The notes: a model not told the origin generated them from the letters alone. A stretch of 33,827 bases of DNA from an uncultured Bacteroidales bacterium (GCA_937926785.1 CALBBQ010000054.1:1-33827); one strand, 5' to 3'; positions 24,740 to 33,827 are shown, counted from the first letter of the stretch. Program-made: numbers and translations.

Positions 24740-27265
24740 ATGAGAAGAATATCAAGTTTTATCATCATTTTAACCGGAATTTTAGTCTATGAATCCTGTA
24801 CGGAAAAGGTGGAGTCCGGCGTTAGTGAGAACCTGGCAAATAAACGTAAGCAAACATTATCGAACCTTGAATATAATATCTACCTCGATATCCCTGCCAG
24901 CTTAAGTGCGCCTGTTACCGGAAGGGTTGAAATCTCGTTCGAGCTTTCCGAGCTCTACAACCTGCCCATAGATTTCAGAAACTCCGATAGCTGCTTACTT
25001 AACGTTACCGCGAACTACCGCCAACTCAGCCCCAGGCTAAAATATGGTCATATCATCATACCCAGAAGCACACTACAAAAGGGGCAGAACCGCGTTGCAG
25101 TTGATTTTATTGCAGGTAGCGCATCACTGAACCGGAAAGAGGATTTTCTTTTTAGCCTTTTAGTCCCTGACAGAGCCTCTACGGTTTTCCCCTGCTTCGA
25201 CCAACCCGACCTTAAAGCCAGGTATAGCCTCACCCTGCAAACTCCTAAAGGATGGGTAGCTGTGGGCAACTCACCGGTGGTTAACCGAATGGAAACCGAC
25301 TCCACAACCCATTGGATGTTCGATAAAACTTTCCCGATAAGCACATACCTATTTGCATTCGCAGCTGGAAAGTTTGATACCGTAAGCCATGAGACAGGGA
25401 GGTTTAAGATGACGCTTTACCACAGGGAAACCGATACTCTGAAAATAATCAGAAACGTAGAAGAAATGATCAACCTTCACGAAAGCGCCCTGAAATGGTT
25501 AGAGGAATACACGGGTATAGCCTATCCCTTTCAAAAGCTGGACATGGTTCTTTTACCCGATTTTCCCTATAGCGGAATGGAACACCCGGGGGCTATTTTT
25601 TACCGTGATAACCGAATCCTGCTGGACGAAACCCCATCGGTAAACCAGCTACTAAGCCGCGCAAACCTCATAGCCCACGAAGTTTCGCACCAATGGTTTG
25701 GCAATCTGGTAACCATGAACTGGTTCAACGATGTTTGGCTAAAAGAGGTGTTTGCCGGGCTAATGGCCGATAAGATAGTAAACCCCCAGTATCCTAAAAT
25801 AAACCATCAGTTGAGCTTCATACTCTCGCATTACCCGAGGGCCTACTCAGTAGACCGGACAAGCGGTGCAAATCCCATCCGTCAGAATCTCAACAACATG
25901 TTGCTTGCGGGCACTCTTTACGGTGATATCATTTACCACAAAGCCCCTATAGCACTTCAGCAGCTGGAGCTAATGCTAAGCCCGGAAAAATTCCGCGAAG
26001 GGTTGCAACTTTACCTGAAGAAGTATGCCTATAGCAATGCCGGTTGGCCCGAACTGATTGATATTTTCGATTCACTATCGGATCAGGATATCAGTGCATG
26101 GAACAAAATGTGGATTGAAACGCCCGGAATGCCGGTTGTGAACTATGAGATCAATAATTCAAAGGTAACTTTCAGCCAGTCGGACCACTGGCTTCCCATG
26201 CAATTTGACATACAAATCCCTGCCCTGATGGGGTATGAAGAGCAAACTGTGAAGATTAACGAAAGGGTGACTGAGATTCAAATCCCGTTGTCCAATTCCA
26301 TAAAGCCCGATATCATGGTAAATTCCAACGGGCTGGGTTATGGACTGTTCCTAAACGAAAAGCATAATGGCACTTTGCTCCAACCCGAAGGTTTAATAAA
26401 AAACGATGTAGCACGGGCATCGTTCTACATAAACCTGCATGAACAGTTCCTGAACCATTTTATCGATAACGAAACCTACTTCAGATATCTAACCAACGCT
26501 ATTGTCCAGGAAAACGAGCCCCAAATCAGGAATTACCTGCTGGGAAACCTGGAAACAGTTTGGTGGCAATTTTTAAATCCGGCTAATCGCATCATCCTCT
26601 CTCAAACACTCGAAGAAACACTCATGAATGTGTTCAATAACCCCAAAATACCCGGCGATGAGCGCAAACCTGTTTTTATTACCTTTAGCAGAACGGCCAC
26701 CTCGAAGGAAGCCTCGGAATTGCTTGAAAGCATTTGGGAGCAAAAAAGAATGATAACGGGGGTAAAGCTAAGCGAAACCGATTACATCAATCTATCCTAT
26801 GAACTTGCTGTTAGAGAGGTGCACCATGCCGATAGCATACTTCAAGTTCAGGAAGGTAGAATACAGAACCCCGACAGACTTGCCAAATTCCGTTTTGTGC
26901 GCAGGGCGGTTACACCCGACGAGGCCCTACGCGACGATTTTTTCCACAGCCTGTTCGATGCAGCCAACCGCCGACCTGAGCCATGGATTGCTGAGGGTTT
27001 AAGATATTTCTTTCACCCCCTACGCGCCTACCACTCCATCAACTATCTGAACGCTGCTCTTGACCTGCTTCCGGAAATTCAACAGACCAATGATATTTTC
27101 TTTCCCAAAATATGGCTCGATGCAGTGCTATACGGGCATAACTCGCCCGAAGCGGCAAAAATGGTTACCGATTGGATACGACAACACCCCGATATATCGC
27201 CCAACCTAAAAGCAAAGCTGCTTCAATCGGCCGATATGCTTTTCAGAGCTGCAGGTAAAAAATAG
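24740..27265 (+). CDS. M1-family zinc aminopeptidase, lipoprotein
   Basis: An 841-residue exported peptidase. The leader MRRISSFIIILTGILVYESC ends in a lipoprotein cysteine at residue 20. The M1 catalytic domain has the GAMEN-equivalent SGMEHPGAIFY (~278-288), then HEVSHQWFGNLV with H313, E314 and H317, and the third zinc ligand E336 after the expected 18-residue spacing in WLKEVFAG. The transition-state tyrosine is probably in LYGDIIYHK (~393-401). The C-terminal half is helical, as in M1 enzymes with an armadillo-like domain. It should remove N-terminal residues from peptides at the cell envelope. It is divergent from MarR and ends one base before the stop of the converging methyltransferase gene. 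Confidence 0.93.
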   Translation: MRRISSFIIILTGILVYESCTEKVESGVSENLANKRKQTLSNLEYNIYLDIPASLSAPVTGRVEISFELSELYNLPIDFRNSDSCLLNVTANYRQLSPRLKYGHIIIPRSTLQKGQNRVAVDFIAGSASLNRKEDFLFSLLVPDRASTVFPCFDQPDLKARYSLTLQTPKGWVAVGNSPVVNRMETDSTTHWMFDKTFPISTYLFAFAAGKFDTVSHETGRFKMTLYHRETDTLKIIRNVEEMINLHESALKWLEEYTGIAYPFQKLDMVLLPDFPYSGMEHPGAIFYRDNRILLDETPSVNQLLSRANLIAHEVSHQWFGNLVTMNWFNDVWLKEVFAGLMADKIVNPQYPKINHQLSFILSHYPRAYSVDRTSGANPIRQNLNNMLLAGTLYGDIIYHKAPIALQQLELMLSPEKFREGLQLYLKKYAYSNAGWPELIDIFDSLSDQDISAWNKMWIETPGMPVVNYEINNSKVTFSQSDHWLPMQFDIQIPALMGYEEQTVKINERVTEIQIPLSNSIKPDIMVNSNGLGYGLFLNEKHNGTLLQPEGLIKNDVARASFYINLHEQFLNHFIDNETYFRYLTNAIVQENEPQIRNYLLGNLETVWWQFLNPANRIILSQTLEETLMNVFNNPKIPGDERKPVFITFSRTATSKEASELLESIWEQKRMITGVKLSETDYINLSYELAVREVHHADSILQVQEGRIQNPDRLAKFRFVRRAVTPDEALRDDFFHSLFDAANRRPEPWIAEGLRYFFHPLRAYHSINYLNAALDLLPEIQQTNDIFFPKIWLDAVLYGHNSPEAAKMVTDWIRQHPDISPNLKAKLLQSADMLFRAAGKK

Positions 27266-27266
27266 C

Positions 27267-28421
27267 TTAGGCCTGCTCAAAGAGCTGACGGGTGAGGTAC
27301 TCCACCACCCTAACGTTTACCGAGTTGCCAAACTGCTTATAGGCCTGTTGCTGATTTGAGTTGATGATGTAGTGATTGGGAAAACTCTGCAGGTTTGCCA
27401 CCTCACGAGGTGTAAGGCGTCGTTTTTCCCATCCAATGATTGGTATATGAACCATGGCCACCAAAGCAGGAAACTCCGTTGGCCGTTTAACCCTAATGCC
27501 CGATGGGCGGAATTGGATTATTCCCTCCCAAACACTCCCAATGTTTTCGGCCGCCTGCCATTCAAACTTAGTGTGTGTTGGGACAAAATCGGAAAGCCCA
27601 TTATACTTCCTCAACCACTTATCAATGTGCTTGCGGTTCTGAAAGTACAACTCCCGGTTCTTTTGGATGAAATTTGCTTTCCAGGCGGGAAAAAGGGAAG
27701 TATCATAGTCTTTACCAAACTCTGTGGCCCAAATCGGAAAGCCAAGGTTTTTTCGGTTAACTCCCTTTATGAACTCATCCCAGGCATTTAAAACGAACTC
27801 TTCATATTCGGTAATCCGATAGCGGGGGTCGGCACTACCATTGAGGATTTGTCGCCCATCGGTTTGGTTTCTGTGCGGATGCGGAACTTCAAAGTGCAAG
27901 CTTTGGGTTTGGGTTTGAGCTGAATGCACCCCCATGATGTAAACCCTTTCGCGTAGCTGAGGTACCCCAACCTGATGGGGGCTTACTATTAAGGGTTTCT
28001 CGGTGATGATGTAGCCCAAACCCCTCAGGTTTTCAGCAATTACTCTCCATGTTCGGCCGCCATCGTGCGAGGCGAGGTTTCTTACATTTTCAAGAACGAT
28101 ATACTTTGGTTTATGATACTTTAGTATTCGCTTGATTTCAAAGAATAACGTCCCCCTGGTATCGTCAAATCCTTCCTGCTTACCCGCCTTGGAGAAAGCT
28201 TGACAGGGGAAACCGGCGCAAAGCACATCGTGAGCCGGGATATCGGCTTCGTGAACCTTGCGAATATCGCACTCCGAATCGATACCAAAGTTTTGCCGGT
28301 AGGTTTCAATAGCATAGGGATCAATTTCCGAGGCAAAAACACACTCGCCACCCAATTTACTCATGGCAATATGGAACCCGCCAACACCCGCAAAAAGGTC
28401 GATAAACCGAAACTTAGCCAT
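27267..28421 (-). CDS. C5 cytosine-specific DNA methyltransferase, apparently solitary
   Basis: A 384-residue methyltransferase that transfers a methyl group from S-adenosylmethionine to cytosine C5 in a target sequence. Motif I is FIDLFAGVGGFHIAM (~6-20), motif IV AGFPCQAFSKAG with catalytic C73, motif VI VLENVRNL (E111-N112-V113), motif VIII QLRERVYIMG, motif IX RRLTPREVANLQSFP and motif X FGNSVNVRVV. The ~150-residue variable region before motif IX is the target recognition domain; the site cannot be read from it. Neither neighbour is an endonuclease, a Vsr or a second methylase: the M1 peptidase is convergent with 1 base between stops, and upstream is a 286-base gap. It may be an orphan regulator of gene expression or a restriction-system remnant. 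Confidence 0.93.
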   Translation of the reverse strand: MAKFRFIDLFAGVGGFHIAMSKLGGECVFASEIDPYAIETYRQNFGIDSECDIRKVHEADIPAHDVLCAGFPCQAFSKAGKQEGFDDTRGTLFFEIKRILKYHKPKYIVLENVRNLASHDGGRTWRVIAENLRGLGYIITEKPLIVSPHQVGVPQLRERVYIMGVHSAQTQTQSLHFEVPHPHRNQTDGRQILNGSADPRYRITEYEEFVLNAWDEFIKGVNRKNLGFPIWATEFGKDYDTSLFPAWKANFIQKNRELYFQNRKHIDKWLRKYNGLSDFVPTHTKFEWQAAENIGSVWEGIIQFRPSGIRVKRPTEFPALVAMVHIPIIGWEKRRLTPREVANLQSFPNHYIINSNQQQAYKQFGNSVNVRVVEYLTRQLFEQA

Positions 28422-28707
28422 TCCTTAAATTTTGCCAAAAATAACATAGTTCAGGTTAAAAAATCGCTAATATCCCTTTAAACAAGTCTTGCCATAACAA
28501 ACAAAACAATTTTACGGGTATATTCTTGTAGCTCTCCTAAAAAAAAGCGTCCAAACAAAGTAATACTAACAATGTGGATATGAAAACATAACAGTAAAAC
28601 TTAGCATGCAAGACAGCGTTGTTAAATATTTTGATGAACAGAATGATAAGAAAACGAATTATTACCATCCCCAAAAACTAAACAATCAAACTATGGACAC
28701 TTATCAT
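28422..28707. other. Gap between the methyltransferase and DAHP synthase genes
   Basis: 286 AT-rich bases. It should hold the methyltransferase promoter, but no clear TAnnTTTG box is found on the minus strand, and no strong terminator follows the DAHP synthase gene. One 44-codon plus-strand reading frame (28606-28740) is present but lacks supporting features. Confidence 0.4.
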
Positions 28708-29724
28708 CTATCCCATCATGTCAATATTCATGTTTTCTAACATCCTCAGTTTTCGAAAAACTTGTTGCGCCTCCTCAAAGTTAAGCGTTTGCTGCCCATC
28801 GGAAACTGCTTTCTCGGGAGTTTCATGTATTTCAAGCAGAACCCCATCGGCACCGGCCATTTGTGCAGCAAGCGCCATGGGCTCAACGTACTCCCTGATG
28901 CCGATACCATGCGATGGATCGCAGAAAACCGGAAGATGGCTTTTGTCCTTCAGGTATGGGATCGCGTTCAGATCGAGCGTATTGCGGTACTCTTTCTCGA
29001 ATGCCCTAATGCCCCGTTCACAGAGTATGATCCGCTCGTTACCACTCGAAAAGATGTACTCGGCGGAGGCAAGAAAATCGGTGAGGGTCTGTGACATGCC
29101 ACGCTTCAGTAGCACCGGCTTGTTTACCTTACCTAACTCATCGAGAAGGTTAAAGTTTTGCGCATTCCTTGTGCCAACCTGGAAGATGTCAACGTATGGG
29201 TACATGGGCTCTATCTGCGAAACCTGCATTACCTCGCTTACCACCTTTATCCCATTTGCCCGACAATGCCTCGCAAACAGTTCGAGCCCCTCAATGCCCA
29301 GCCCCCTGAATGCGTAAGGCGAGCTGCGAGGTTTAAATACACCTCCTCGCATAATGGATACATTCTGCTCTTTCAGAAACGACACGGTTTTAACAACCTG
29401 CTCTTCGCTCTCGATGGAGCATGGGCCAGCGGCAATGGTGAACTGCGAACGGGAAATGGTTACCCCATCGCCTAGGTCAATCGAAGTGGGAGTAACCCGC
29501 CACTGGCGCGACACCAGCTTGTTTGGATCCTCAACAACATGTACATCCTTTACGCCGGGAAGAGTGCCTATGGTTCTGATGTCAACCTCGGCGGTGCCAA
29601 TGCAAACCAGGTAACGATTGCTAAAAGTTTTAACGAACGTAGGCTTATAACCCAACTCTCTTACCCGCTTAACGATGCTGTCCAACTGTTGGGGTGAACA
29701 ACTTTCGAATAATTGTATTAACAT
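28708..29724 (-). CDS. aroF: 3-deoxy-7-phosphoheptulonate synthase (type I-beta, with N-terminal regulatory domain)
   Basis: A 338-residue DAHP synthase that joins phosphoenolpyruvate and erythrose 4-phosphate at the entry of the shikimate pathway. The first ~70 residues (QLFESCSPQQLDSIVKRV through VKDVHVVED) form the ferredoxin-like domain known from Thermotoga-type enzymes, where it mediates feedback inhibition by aromatic amino acids. The barrel begins IAAGPCSIES (metal-binding cysteine) and continues with MRGGVFKPRSSPYAFRG, QVGTRNAQNF, LLKRGMSQTL, CERGIRAFE and FCDPSHGIG with the metal-binding histidine. No chorismate mutase domain is fused. It follows trpA by 19 bases as the last visible gene of the trp operon, which would co-induce supply and use of chorismate. 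Confidence 0.93.
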   Translation of the reverse strand: MLIQLFESCSPQQLDSIVKRVRELGYKPTFVKTFSNRYLVCIGTAEVDIRTIGTLPGVKDVHVVEDPNKLVSRQWRVTPTSIDLGDGVTISRSQFTIAAGPCSIESEEQVVKTVSFLKEQNVSIMRGGVFKPRSSPYAFRGLGIEGLELFARHCRANGIKVVSEVMQVSQIEPMYPYVDIFQVGTRNAQNFNLLDELGKVNKPVLLKRGMSQTLTDFLASAEYIFSSGNERIILCERGIRAFEKEYRNTLDLNAIPYLKDKSHLPVFCDPSHGIGIREYVEPMALAAQMAGADGVLLEIHETPEKAVSDGQQTLNFEEAQQVFRKLRMLENMNIDMMG

Positions 29725-29743
29725 ATTGCTACGTAATGCTTAT

Positions 29744-30544
29744 TCAACTTATACTTTTTCTTATCCCGGCATACCCTAACCTTTCAAAAAAAGTTCTGGT
29801 TGCCTCGGCTACATCGGGATTATTTTGCAAACATTTTAGGTATGCACTCCCAATAATTGCGCCATGCACATGAGTGAACGCATGCCGAAGGGTTTCCGGG
29901 CTATGGATTCCAAAACCCACCATTAAGGGGTTTCTCAGCCTCATACTTTTCAACCGCTCGAGGTACTCAACCTGCGAACTGGAAAAACCGTCTTCTTTGC
30001 CCGTGGTTGACGAGGAGCTCACGGCGTAGATGAAGCCCGAGGAGATGCTATCAATCCGTCGAATCCGGTCGGTGGATGTGGCAGGGGTAACAAGAAAAAT
30101 GAATTTTAGGTTATTCCCCTCGAAATGCTGGCGGTAGAGGCCTTCATACTCATCCAGAGGCAAATCGGGCAGGATTACCCCGCTCACCCCGCATTTCGCC
30201 GCCCGCTGGCAGAACCGCTCCATACCGTATTGCAAAACAGGGTTGAGGTAACCCATAAGTATCAATGGGACATGAACTTCGCTGCTTAATTCATCGAGTT
30301 GATGAAACAGAGTGTCAATCGTCATCCCGTTACGCAGGGCAACCGTGCTGGTTTCCTGGATTACTGGCCCATCGGCCAGAGGATCGGAGTATGGGATACC
30401 AACCTCTATCAAATCGACCCCATTTTGCTCAAGGGCGTATATGATGCGGGCCGTCGAGTTCAACTCGGGGAATCCCGCCGTGAAGAATATCGAGAGGATA
30501 CTGCTTCTCTGCCTCTCGAAGAGCTGGGTTATTCTATTGTACAT
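29744..30544 (-). CDS. trpA: Tryptophan synthase alpha subunit
   Basis: A 266-residue TIM-barrel subunit that cleaves indole-3-glycerol phosphate to indole and glyceraldehyde 3-phosphate; indole then passes through a tunnel to TrpB. Catalytic E47 lies in LIEVGIPYSDPLADGP with D58 in the same block. VPLILMGYLNPVLQYG, GVILPDLP and the phosphate-binding VGFGIHSPE are all present. Length matches the family (~265). It follows trpB with a 60-base gap on the minus strand, an order that fits the alpha2-beta2 complex. A 60-base gap is longer than others in this operon, but I see no strong hairpin there. Confidence 0.96.
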   Translation of the reverse strand: MYNRITQLFERQRSSILSIFFTAGFPELNSTARIIYALEQNGVDLIEVGIPYSDPLADGPVIQETSTVALRNGMTIDTLFHQLDELSSEVHVPLILMGYLNPVLQYGMERFCQRAAKCGVSGVILPDLPLDEYEGLYRQHFEGNNLKFIFLVTPATSTDRIRRIDSISSGFIYAVSSSSTTGKEDGFSSSQVEYLERLKSMRLRNPLMVGFGIHSPETLRHAFTHVHGAIIGSAYLKCLQNNPDVAEATRTFFERLGYAGIRKSIS

Positions 30545-30604
30545 ATTCTATTTCGGGTTTTAAAAATATCTTATTCCACATTCATTCCTACCATGCATGT
30601 GGTT

Positions 30605-31804
30605 TTACAGGCAAGTAAACTCCCGAAGGAAATGCCCGCGGTACGTTTCCAAATCCTTATCTCCCCGACCGGAAAGGTTAACCACCACGATGTCGTCGGG
30701 TTCAAATCCGATCTTTGGCAGCAGGGCTAGCGCATGGGCCGACTCCAGCGCGGGGATAATTCCCTCGGTTCGGGATAACTCAAAGGCTGCGTTTAGTGCC
30801 TCTGCATCGGTTATCGGGTAGTACCTGGCCCGTTGCGACCGGCATAAGAAGGCATGGAGCGGCCCAACCCCCGGGTAATCGAGCCCGGCCGAAACGGAAT
30901 GGGCCTCCTCAATCTGCCCATCGGGGGTTTGCATCAGCAGAGTGCGGCAACCATGAATTATCCCCTCTGATCCTATGGTCAGGGTGGCTGCGGTTTTCCC
31001 TGTTTCAATTCCTTCACCGGCTGCCTCAGCACCAATGAGCTTCACCCGGCTGTCGGACAGAAAGTGGTAGAACGCCCCGGCCGCATTGCTACCCCCGCCC
31101 ACGCAGGCAATAACGTAGTTTGGGGATTCGCATCCTTCCTTGGCCAGGAGTTGCTCACGTATTTCGTAACTTATTACCGACTGAAAACGGGCAACCATAT
31201 CAGGGTAAGGGTGAGGGCCAATGGTTGAGCCAATCACGTAGTGGGTTTCATCCGGATGGTTTATCCAATAGCGTATGGCCTCGTTGGTAGCATCCTTCAG
31301 GGTTTGGCTGCCCGAGTTTGCTGCAATCACATCGGCTCCAAGCATCTTCATTCGAAGCACGTTGGGCTGCTGCCGTTGAATGTCCTTCGCCCCCATAAAC
31401 ACAGTGCACCGCAAACCCATTAGCGCGCATACCGTTGCTGTGGCTACCCCATGCTGACCAGCCCCGGTCTCGGCTATGATATGCCGCTTTCCCAGTCGTT
31501 GGGCAAGCAGTACTTGCCCCACTACGTTGTTCAGCTTATGTGCCCCAGTATGGCATAAATCCTCACGCTTCAGGTAGATCCGTGCTTTGTACTTTTCTGA
31601 TAAGTTCCTTGCAAGAAACAACGGGGTTGGACGCCCCACGTAGTCGGCAAGAAGGCTGGCAAACTCTTTTTGAAAGGCTTCGCTGTTGATAATTTTCAGG
31701 TAATTGGCCTGGAGTTCCTCAATATTCCGGTGCAGCATCTCGGGGATATATGCTCCGCCGAAACTACCATAGTAACCTCGGGCATTGGGTTGGTAGCTAG
31801 TCAT
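30605..31804 (-). CDS. trpB: Tryptophan synthase beta subunit
   Basis: A 399-residue PLP enzyme that makes tryptophan from indole and serine. The cofactor lysine is K90 in [13 protein letters not shown]. Other hallmarks are [31 protein letters not shown] (phosphate-binding loop), [12 protein letters not shown] and NLSGRGDKD near the C-terminus. It is the TrpB1 type that pairs with TrpA and has normal length. The ATG at 31804 overlaps the trpF stop by 4 bases (ATGA), implying translational coupling. Confidence 0.97.
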   Translation of the reverse strand: MTSYQPNARGYYGSFGGAYIPEMLHRNIEELQANYLKIINSEAFQKEFASLLADYVGRPTPLFLARNLSEKYKARIYLKREDLCHTGAHKLNNVVGQVLLAQRLGKRHIIAETGAGQHGVATATVCALMGLRCTVFMGAKDIQRQQPNVLRMKMLGADVIAANSGSQTLKDATNEAIRYWINHPDETHYVIGSTIGPHPYPDMVARFQSVISYEIREQLLAKEGCESPNYVIACVGGGSNAAGAFYHFLSDSRVKLIGAEAAGEGIETGKTAATLTIGSEGIIHGCRTLLMQTPDGQIEEAHSVSAGLDYPGVGPLHAFLCRSQRARYYPITDAEALNAAFELSRTEGIIPALESAHALALLPKIGFEPDDIVVVNLSGRGDKDLETYRGHFLREFTCL

Positions 31805-32418
31805 CGATTTATACTATTTATGAATGTTTTTATCTGGTTAACATTTTTTACTCCCGGGCTGGTTTCGAACCTGCTGTTGATATCCACGGCGTAGCAGAGA
31901 GGGTTAGTGAAAGAGTTCAGGTGACTGATATCGCTCGGTGAAACCCCGCCGCTTAGGAAGAAAGGGGTATTCCCGCTGTAGGTATCGAGCAAGGTGTGGT
32001 CGAACGCAAATCCATTGCCCCCGTAGTGCCTACCAGCCGTATCGAACAGGAAAAAATCGCAGCATCCCTCGTACTCGTGAATATTCTCGGGCAGCCTCTC
32101 GCCTACCCTAAAGGCTTTAATCACCCCAACTGTCGATCTTAGGCTGTTGCACTGCCCGGCCGATTCGTCGCCATGCAGCTGCACGAGATCGAAGCTGTAC
32201 CTCTCCACCACAGGCAGTATTGTTTCAGTACTCGCGTTTACAAACACGGCTACTTTTCGAATTTCTACAGGGATAGAGTCAAGTTCGAGATTCCCAATAA
32301 TCATAGACACGTCCCTGGGTGAGGGCTTGTAGAAGATGAAACCCATGTAGTCGGGCCCTAGAGCCGAAATCTCCTTTATGTTCTGGTTGTTTGTCAACCC
32401 GCAAACTTTAATCCTCAT
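31801..32418 (-). CDS. trpF: Phosphoribosylanthranilate isomerase
   Basis: A 205-residue TIM-barrel isomerase acting between TrpD and TrpC in tryptophan synthesis. The catalytic cysteine sits in [14 protein letters not shown] (C6). [41 protein letters not shown] with the general-acid aspartate, and [13 protein letters not shown] (phosphate binding) follow in order. It is a separate protein, not fused to TrpC as in enterobacteria. It begins 11 bases after the trpC stop and overlaps trpB by 4 bases. Length is normal for stand-alone TrpF. Confidence 0.94.
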   Translation of the reverse strand: MRIKVCGLTNNQNIKEISALGPDYMGFIFYKPSPRDVSMIIGNLELDSIPVEIRKVAVFVNASTETILPVVERYSFDLVQLHGDESAGQCNSLRSTVGVIKAFRVGERLPENIHEYEGCCDFFLFDTAGRHYGGNGFAFDHTLLDTYSGNTPFFLSGGVSPSDISHLNSFTNPLCYAVDINSRFETSPGVKNVNQIKTFINSINR

Positions 32419-32429
32419 ACAATCGAAAG

Positions 32430-33281
32430 TTAGTTTCTAACGATGAATTTTTTCTTTTGGACTCTATGCTCCCCCTTTTCTGTTGTATTCAGTTCAATTT
32501 CGTTAACCCTGCCAACAAACTGCTCGCAGGCCTTACCCGGGTTGGCGTTACGCATGAAATGCTCTCCAATCAGAAACCCATTAAATCCAAGTTCTTTTAG
32601 TTTGATAAGCGTTTCAGGCGAATCGATGCCGCTCTCGGCTACTTTAACTACATCGGGGGGCAACAGGTCGATAAGGGCTATGGCATTCTCAATGCTTACG
32701 TTAAAATCGGTCAGGCTTCGGCTGTTTACCCCTATAATTTTTGCTTCAGGTGGTAACTTGCCAATGCTTTCGCGGTCGTGAACCTCAAACAGAACCTCTA
32801 AACCTATGGAAAATGCGAAAGAAGCCAGCGATTTAAGTTGATTGGCGGAAAGGATTTCGGCTATAAGCAGTATGGCATCGGCACCAATGCTTCGAGCCTC
32901 AACTACCTGGTACTCATCTATTATAAAATCCTTGCGTAGAATAGGGCAAAAATTGTACTTGCGGGCTACGGTGAGGTCATGGCTACTTCCACCGAAATAT
33001 CTGGTATCGGTTAACACCGACAAGGCCGAGGCCCCGCCTCGCATGTACTCCAGGCAAACCTTTTCAGGTTTGGCAAACTCGTTGATTACGCCCTTCGATG
33101 GCGACCGGCGCTTGAACTCGGCTATTATGCCCGACAAGTCTTTACGCAGTATGTACTTACTTAGCGACAGGGTTGGAGACTGGAAGTAAATGCTCCGCTC
33201 TAGCAATCTAACCGGGTAAAGGCTCTTTTGCTCCTCCACCTCCTGCTGTTTGTATGCCACAATTTCGTTGAGTATATTCAT
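32430..33281 (-). CDS. trpC: Indole-3-glycerol phosphate synthase
   Basis: A 283-residue TIM-barrel enzyme that closes the indole ring from carboxyphenylamino-deoxyribulose phosphate. Seen are IIAEFKRRSPSKGVI (catalytic lysine and glutamate region), ILRKDFIIDEYQV with the second catalytic lysine, AILLIAEIL, IGVNSRSLTDF (a variant of the usual GxNNRxL), VVKVAESGIDSPE and GFLIGEHFM. About 25 residues after the barrel are a charged tail (NEIELNTTEKGEHRVQKKK), longer than usual for the family and of unknown role. It starts 2 bases after the trpD stop. Confidence 0.95.
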   Translation of the reverse strand: MNILNEIVAYKQQEVEEQKSLYPVRLLERSIYFQSPTLSLSKYILRKDLSGIIAEFKRRSPSKGVINEFAKPEKVCLEYMRGGASALSVLTDTRYFGGSSHDLTVARKYNFCPILRKDFIIDEYQVVEARSIGADAILLIAEILSANQLKSLASFAFSIGLEVLFEVHDRESIGKLPPEAKIIGVNSRSLTDFNVSIENAIALIDLLPPDVVKVAESGIDSPETLIKLKELGFNGFLIGEHFMRNANPGKACEQFVGRVNEIELNTTEKGEHRVQKKKFIVRN

Positions 33282-33283
33282 GG

Positions 33284-33827
33284 CTATTGCATATTTATGA
33301 GATTCCTGAATGCTCTGAGCGCCGCCCCCGACTCAATCGATTCTCGGGCAATTTCAACGGCTTCCTGCAGGCCTAAATCCTCCCTAAAGCATCTTATGGC
33401 AAGAGCCGAATTGGCCAGCACTACCTCTTTCCGGGGCTTAGGGCATCGGTTTTCCAGCACTTCGATAAATACCCCGGCAGCCTCTTCCACTGTACTCCCA
33501 CCGGATAGATCGGCTGGAGTAGCATAACTTAATCCAAAATGCCCGGGGGTTAGCAGCTCCTCACCTTTTCTGGAGAATAGCTTCACGCCCGAGGTTAACG
33601 AAACCTCGTCGTACCCATCTAGGCTATGAATTACCGCAAAGTTCTTTGCCTCGTTCTGCAACAAGTAGCTGTACACCCGTCCCACCTCTAAATTAAATAC
33701 CCCGCTAATCTGGTGCATTGGGCTAGCCGGGTTAACCAATGGTCCAAGAATGTTGAAAAATGTTTTCACCCCCAGCTGCCTGCGAACCGGGCCGATGGCT
33801 TTAAGCGCCGGGTGGAATAGCGGGGCG
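33284..33827 (-). CDS. trpD: Anthranilate phosphoribosyltransferase (C-terminal part; start lies beyond the window)
   Basis: The last ~180 residues of TrpD, which attaches phosphoribose from PRPP to anthranilate. The frame is open to the window edge and reads APLFHPALKAIGPVRRQLG then KTFFNILGPLVNPA, both conserved in the family, so the GTG near 33769 is internal rather than a start. Later VIHSLDGYDEVSLT is the typical substrate-binding block. A glutamine amidotransferase or anthranilate synthase gene probably lies just beyond, but this cannot be seen. It is followed by trpC after 2 bases. Confidence 0.94.
   Translation of the reverse strand, partial: APLFHPALKAIGPVRRQLGVKTFFNILGPLVNPASPMHQISGVFNLEVGRVYSYLLQNEAKNFAVIHSLDGYDEVSLTSGVKLFSRKGEELLTPGHFGLSYATPADLSGGSTVEEAAGVFIEVLENRCPKPRKEVVLANSALAIRCFREDLGLQEAVEIARESIESGAALRAFRNLINMQ

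Noticed and set aside
28606..28740. 44-codon reading frame starting MQDSVVKYFDEQ on the plus strand
   Set aside because: No promoter box, no recognisable homology, and it overlaps the end of the DAHP synthase gene; it may be chance in AT-rich DNA.
28718..29317. Long open frame on the plus strand opposite the DAHP synthase gene
   Set aside because: It lies wholly within the reverse strand of a clearly conserved gene, is rich in Ser/Cys with no recognisable domain, and is a typical antisense shadow.
30545..30604. Attenuator or terminator in the trpB-trpA gap
   Set aside because: No stable hairpin with a T run was found; the gap is probably only spacer.

Overview
The window reads as chromosome of a Bacteroidota bacterium, most likely order Bacteroidales or a close relative. 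The evidence is the many TAnnTTTG -7 promoter boxes with weak ribosome binding sites, lipoprotein peptidases of the Bacteroidetes type, a DUF6913-like gene between ligA and dapA, a dihydroorotate-dehydrogenase-like protein, and overall gene content. It is mostly housekeeping sequence. No CRISPR array, prophage, secretion locus or complete restriction system is visible.

Layout. The left edge carries a tRNA-like 5' half on the minus strand whose anticodon arm is an unusual perfect hairpin (about 1-74). A plus-strand block follows (273-6966): START-like protein, LptF/LptG permease, a GT4 and a GT2 glycosyltransferase, ribBA and fmt. A minus-strand block (7045-9512) holds panB, an RluA-type pseudouridine synthase and a LysM-bearing glucosaminidase. 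Divergent from panB is dnaK (9815-11722), with a sigma-54-like sequence upstream and a strong terminator. The only clearly accessory stretch is 11790-13760. There an IS30-family element sits against the dnaK terminator and cuts off a decaying lipoprotein gene, which also has an in-frame TAA and a (GATA)5 tract at its 5' end that leaves the signal peptide out of frame.

Next come a dihydroorotate-dehydrogenase-like gene and a dapA / DUF6913-like / ligA group on the minus strand, a repeat-rich gap, and a plus-strand RelA/SpoT gene whose hydrolase (HD) residues are largely changed while the synthetase domain looks intact. A small outer-membrane-like protein follows, ended by a bidirectional terminator. 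Two secreted lipoprotein peptidases (M3 and M1) flank a MarR regulator, and an apparently solitary C5 cytosine methyltransferase lies tail to tail with the M1 gene.

The right end is a compact minus-strand tryptophan operon read as trpD (cut by the window), trpC, trpF, trpB, trpA, then a DAHP synthase. It joins entry into the shikimate pathway to the tryptophan branch. The best leads are the tetranucleotide-repeat lipoprotein remnant, the HD-degenerate Rel protein, the odd tRNA-like edge and the solitary methyltransferase. I saw no convincing new multi-gene system.
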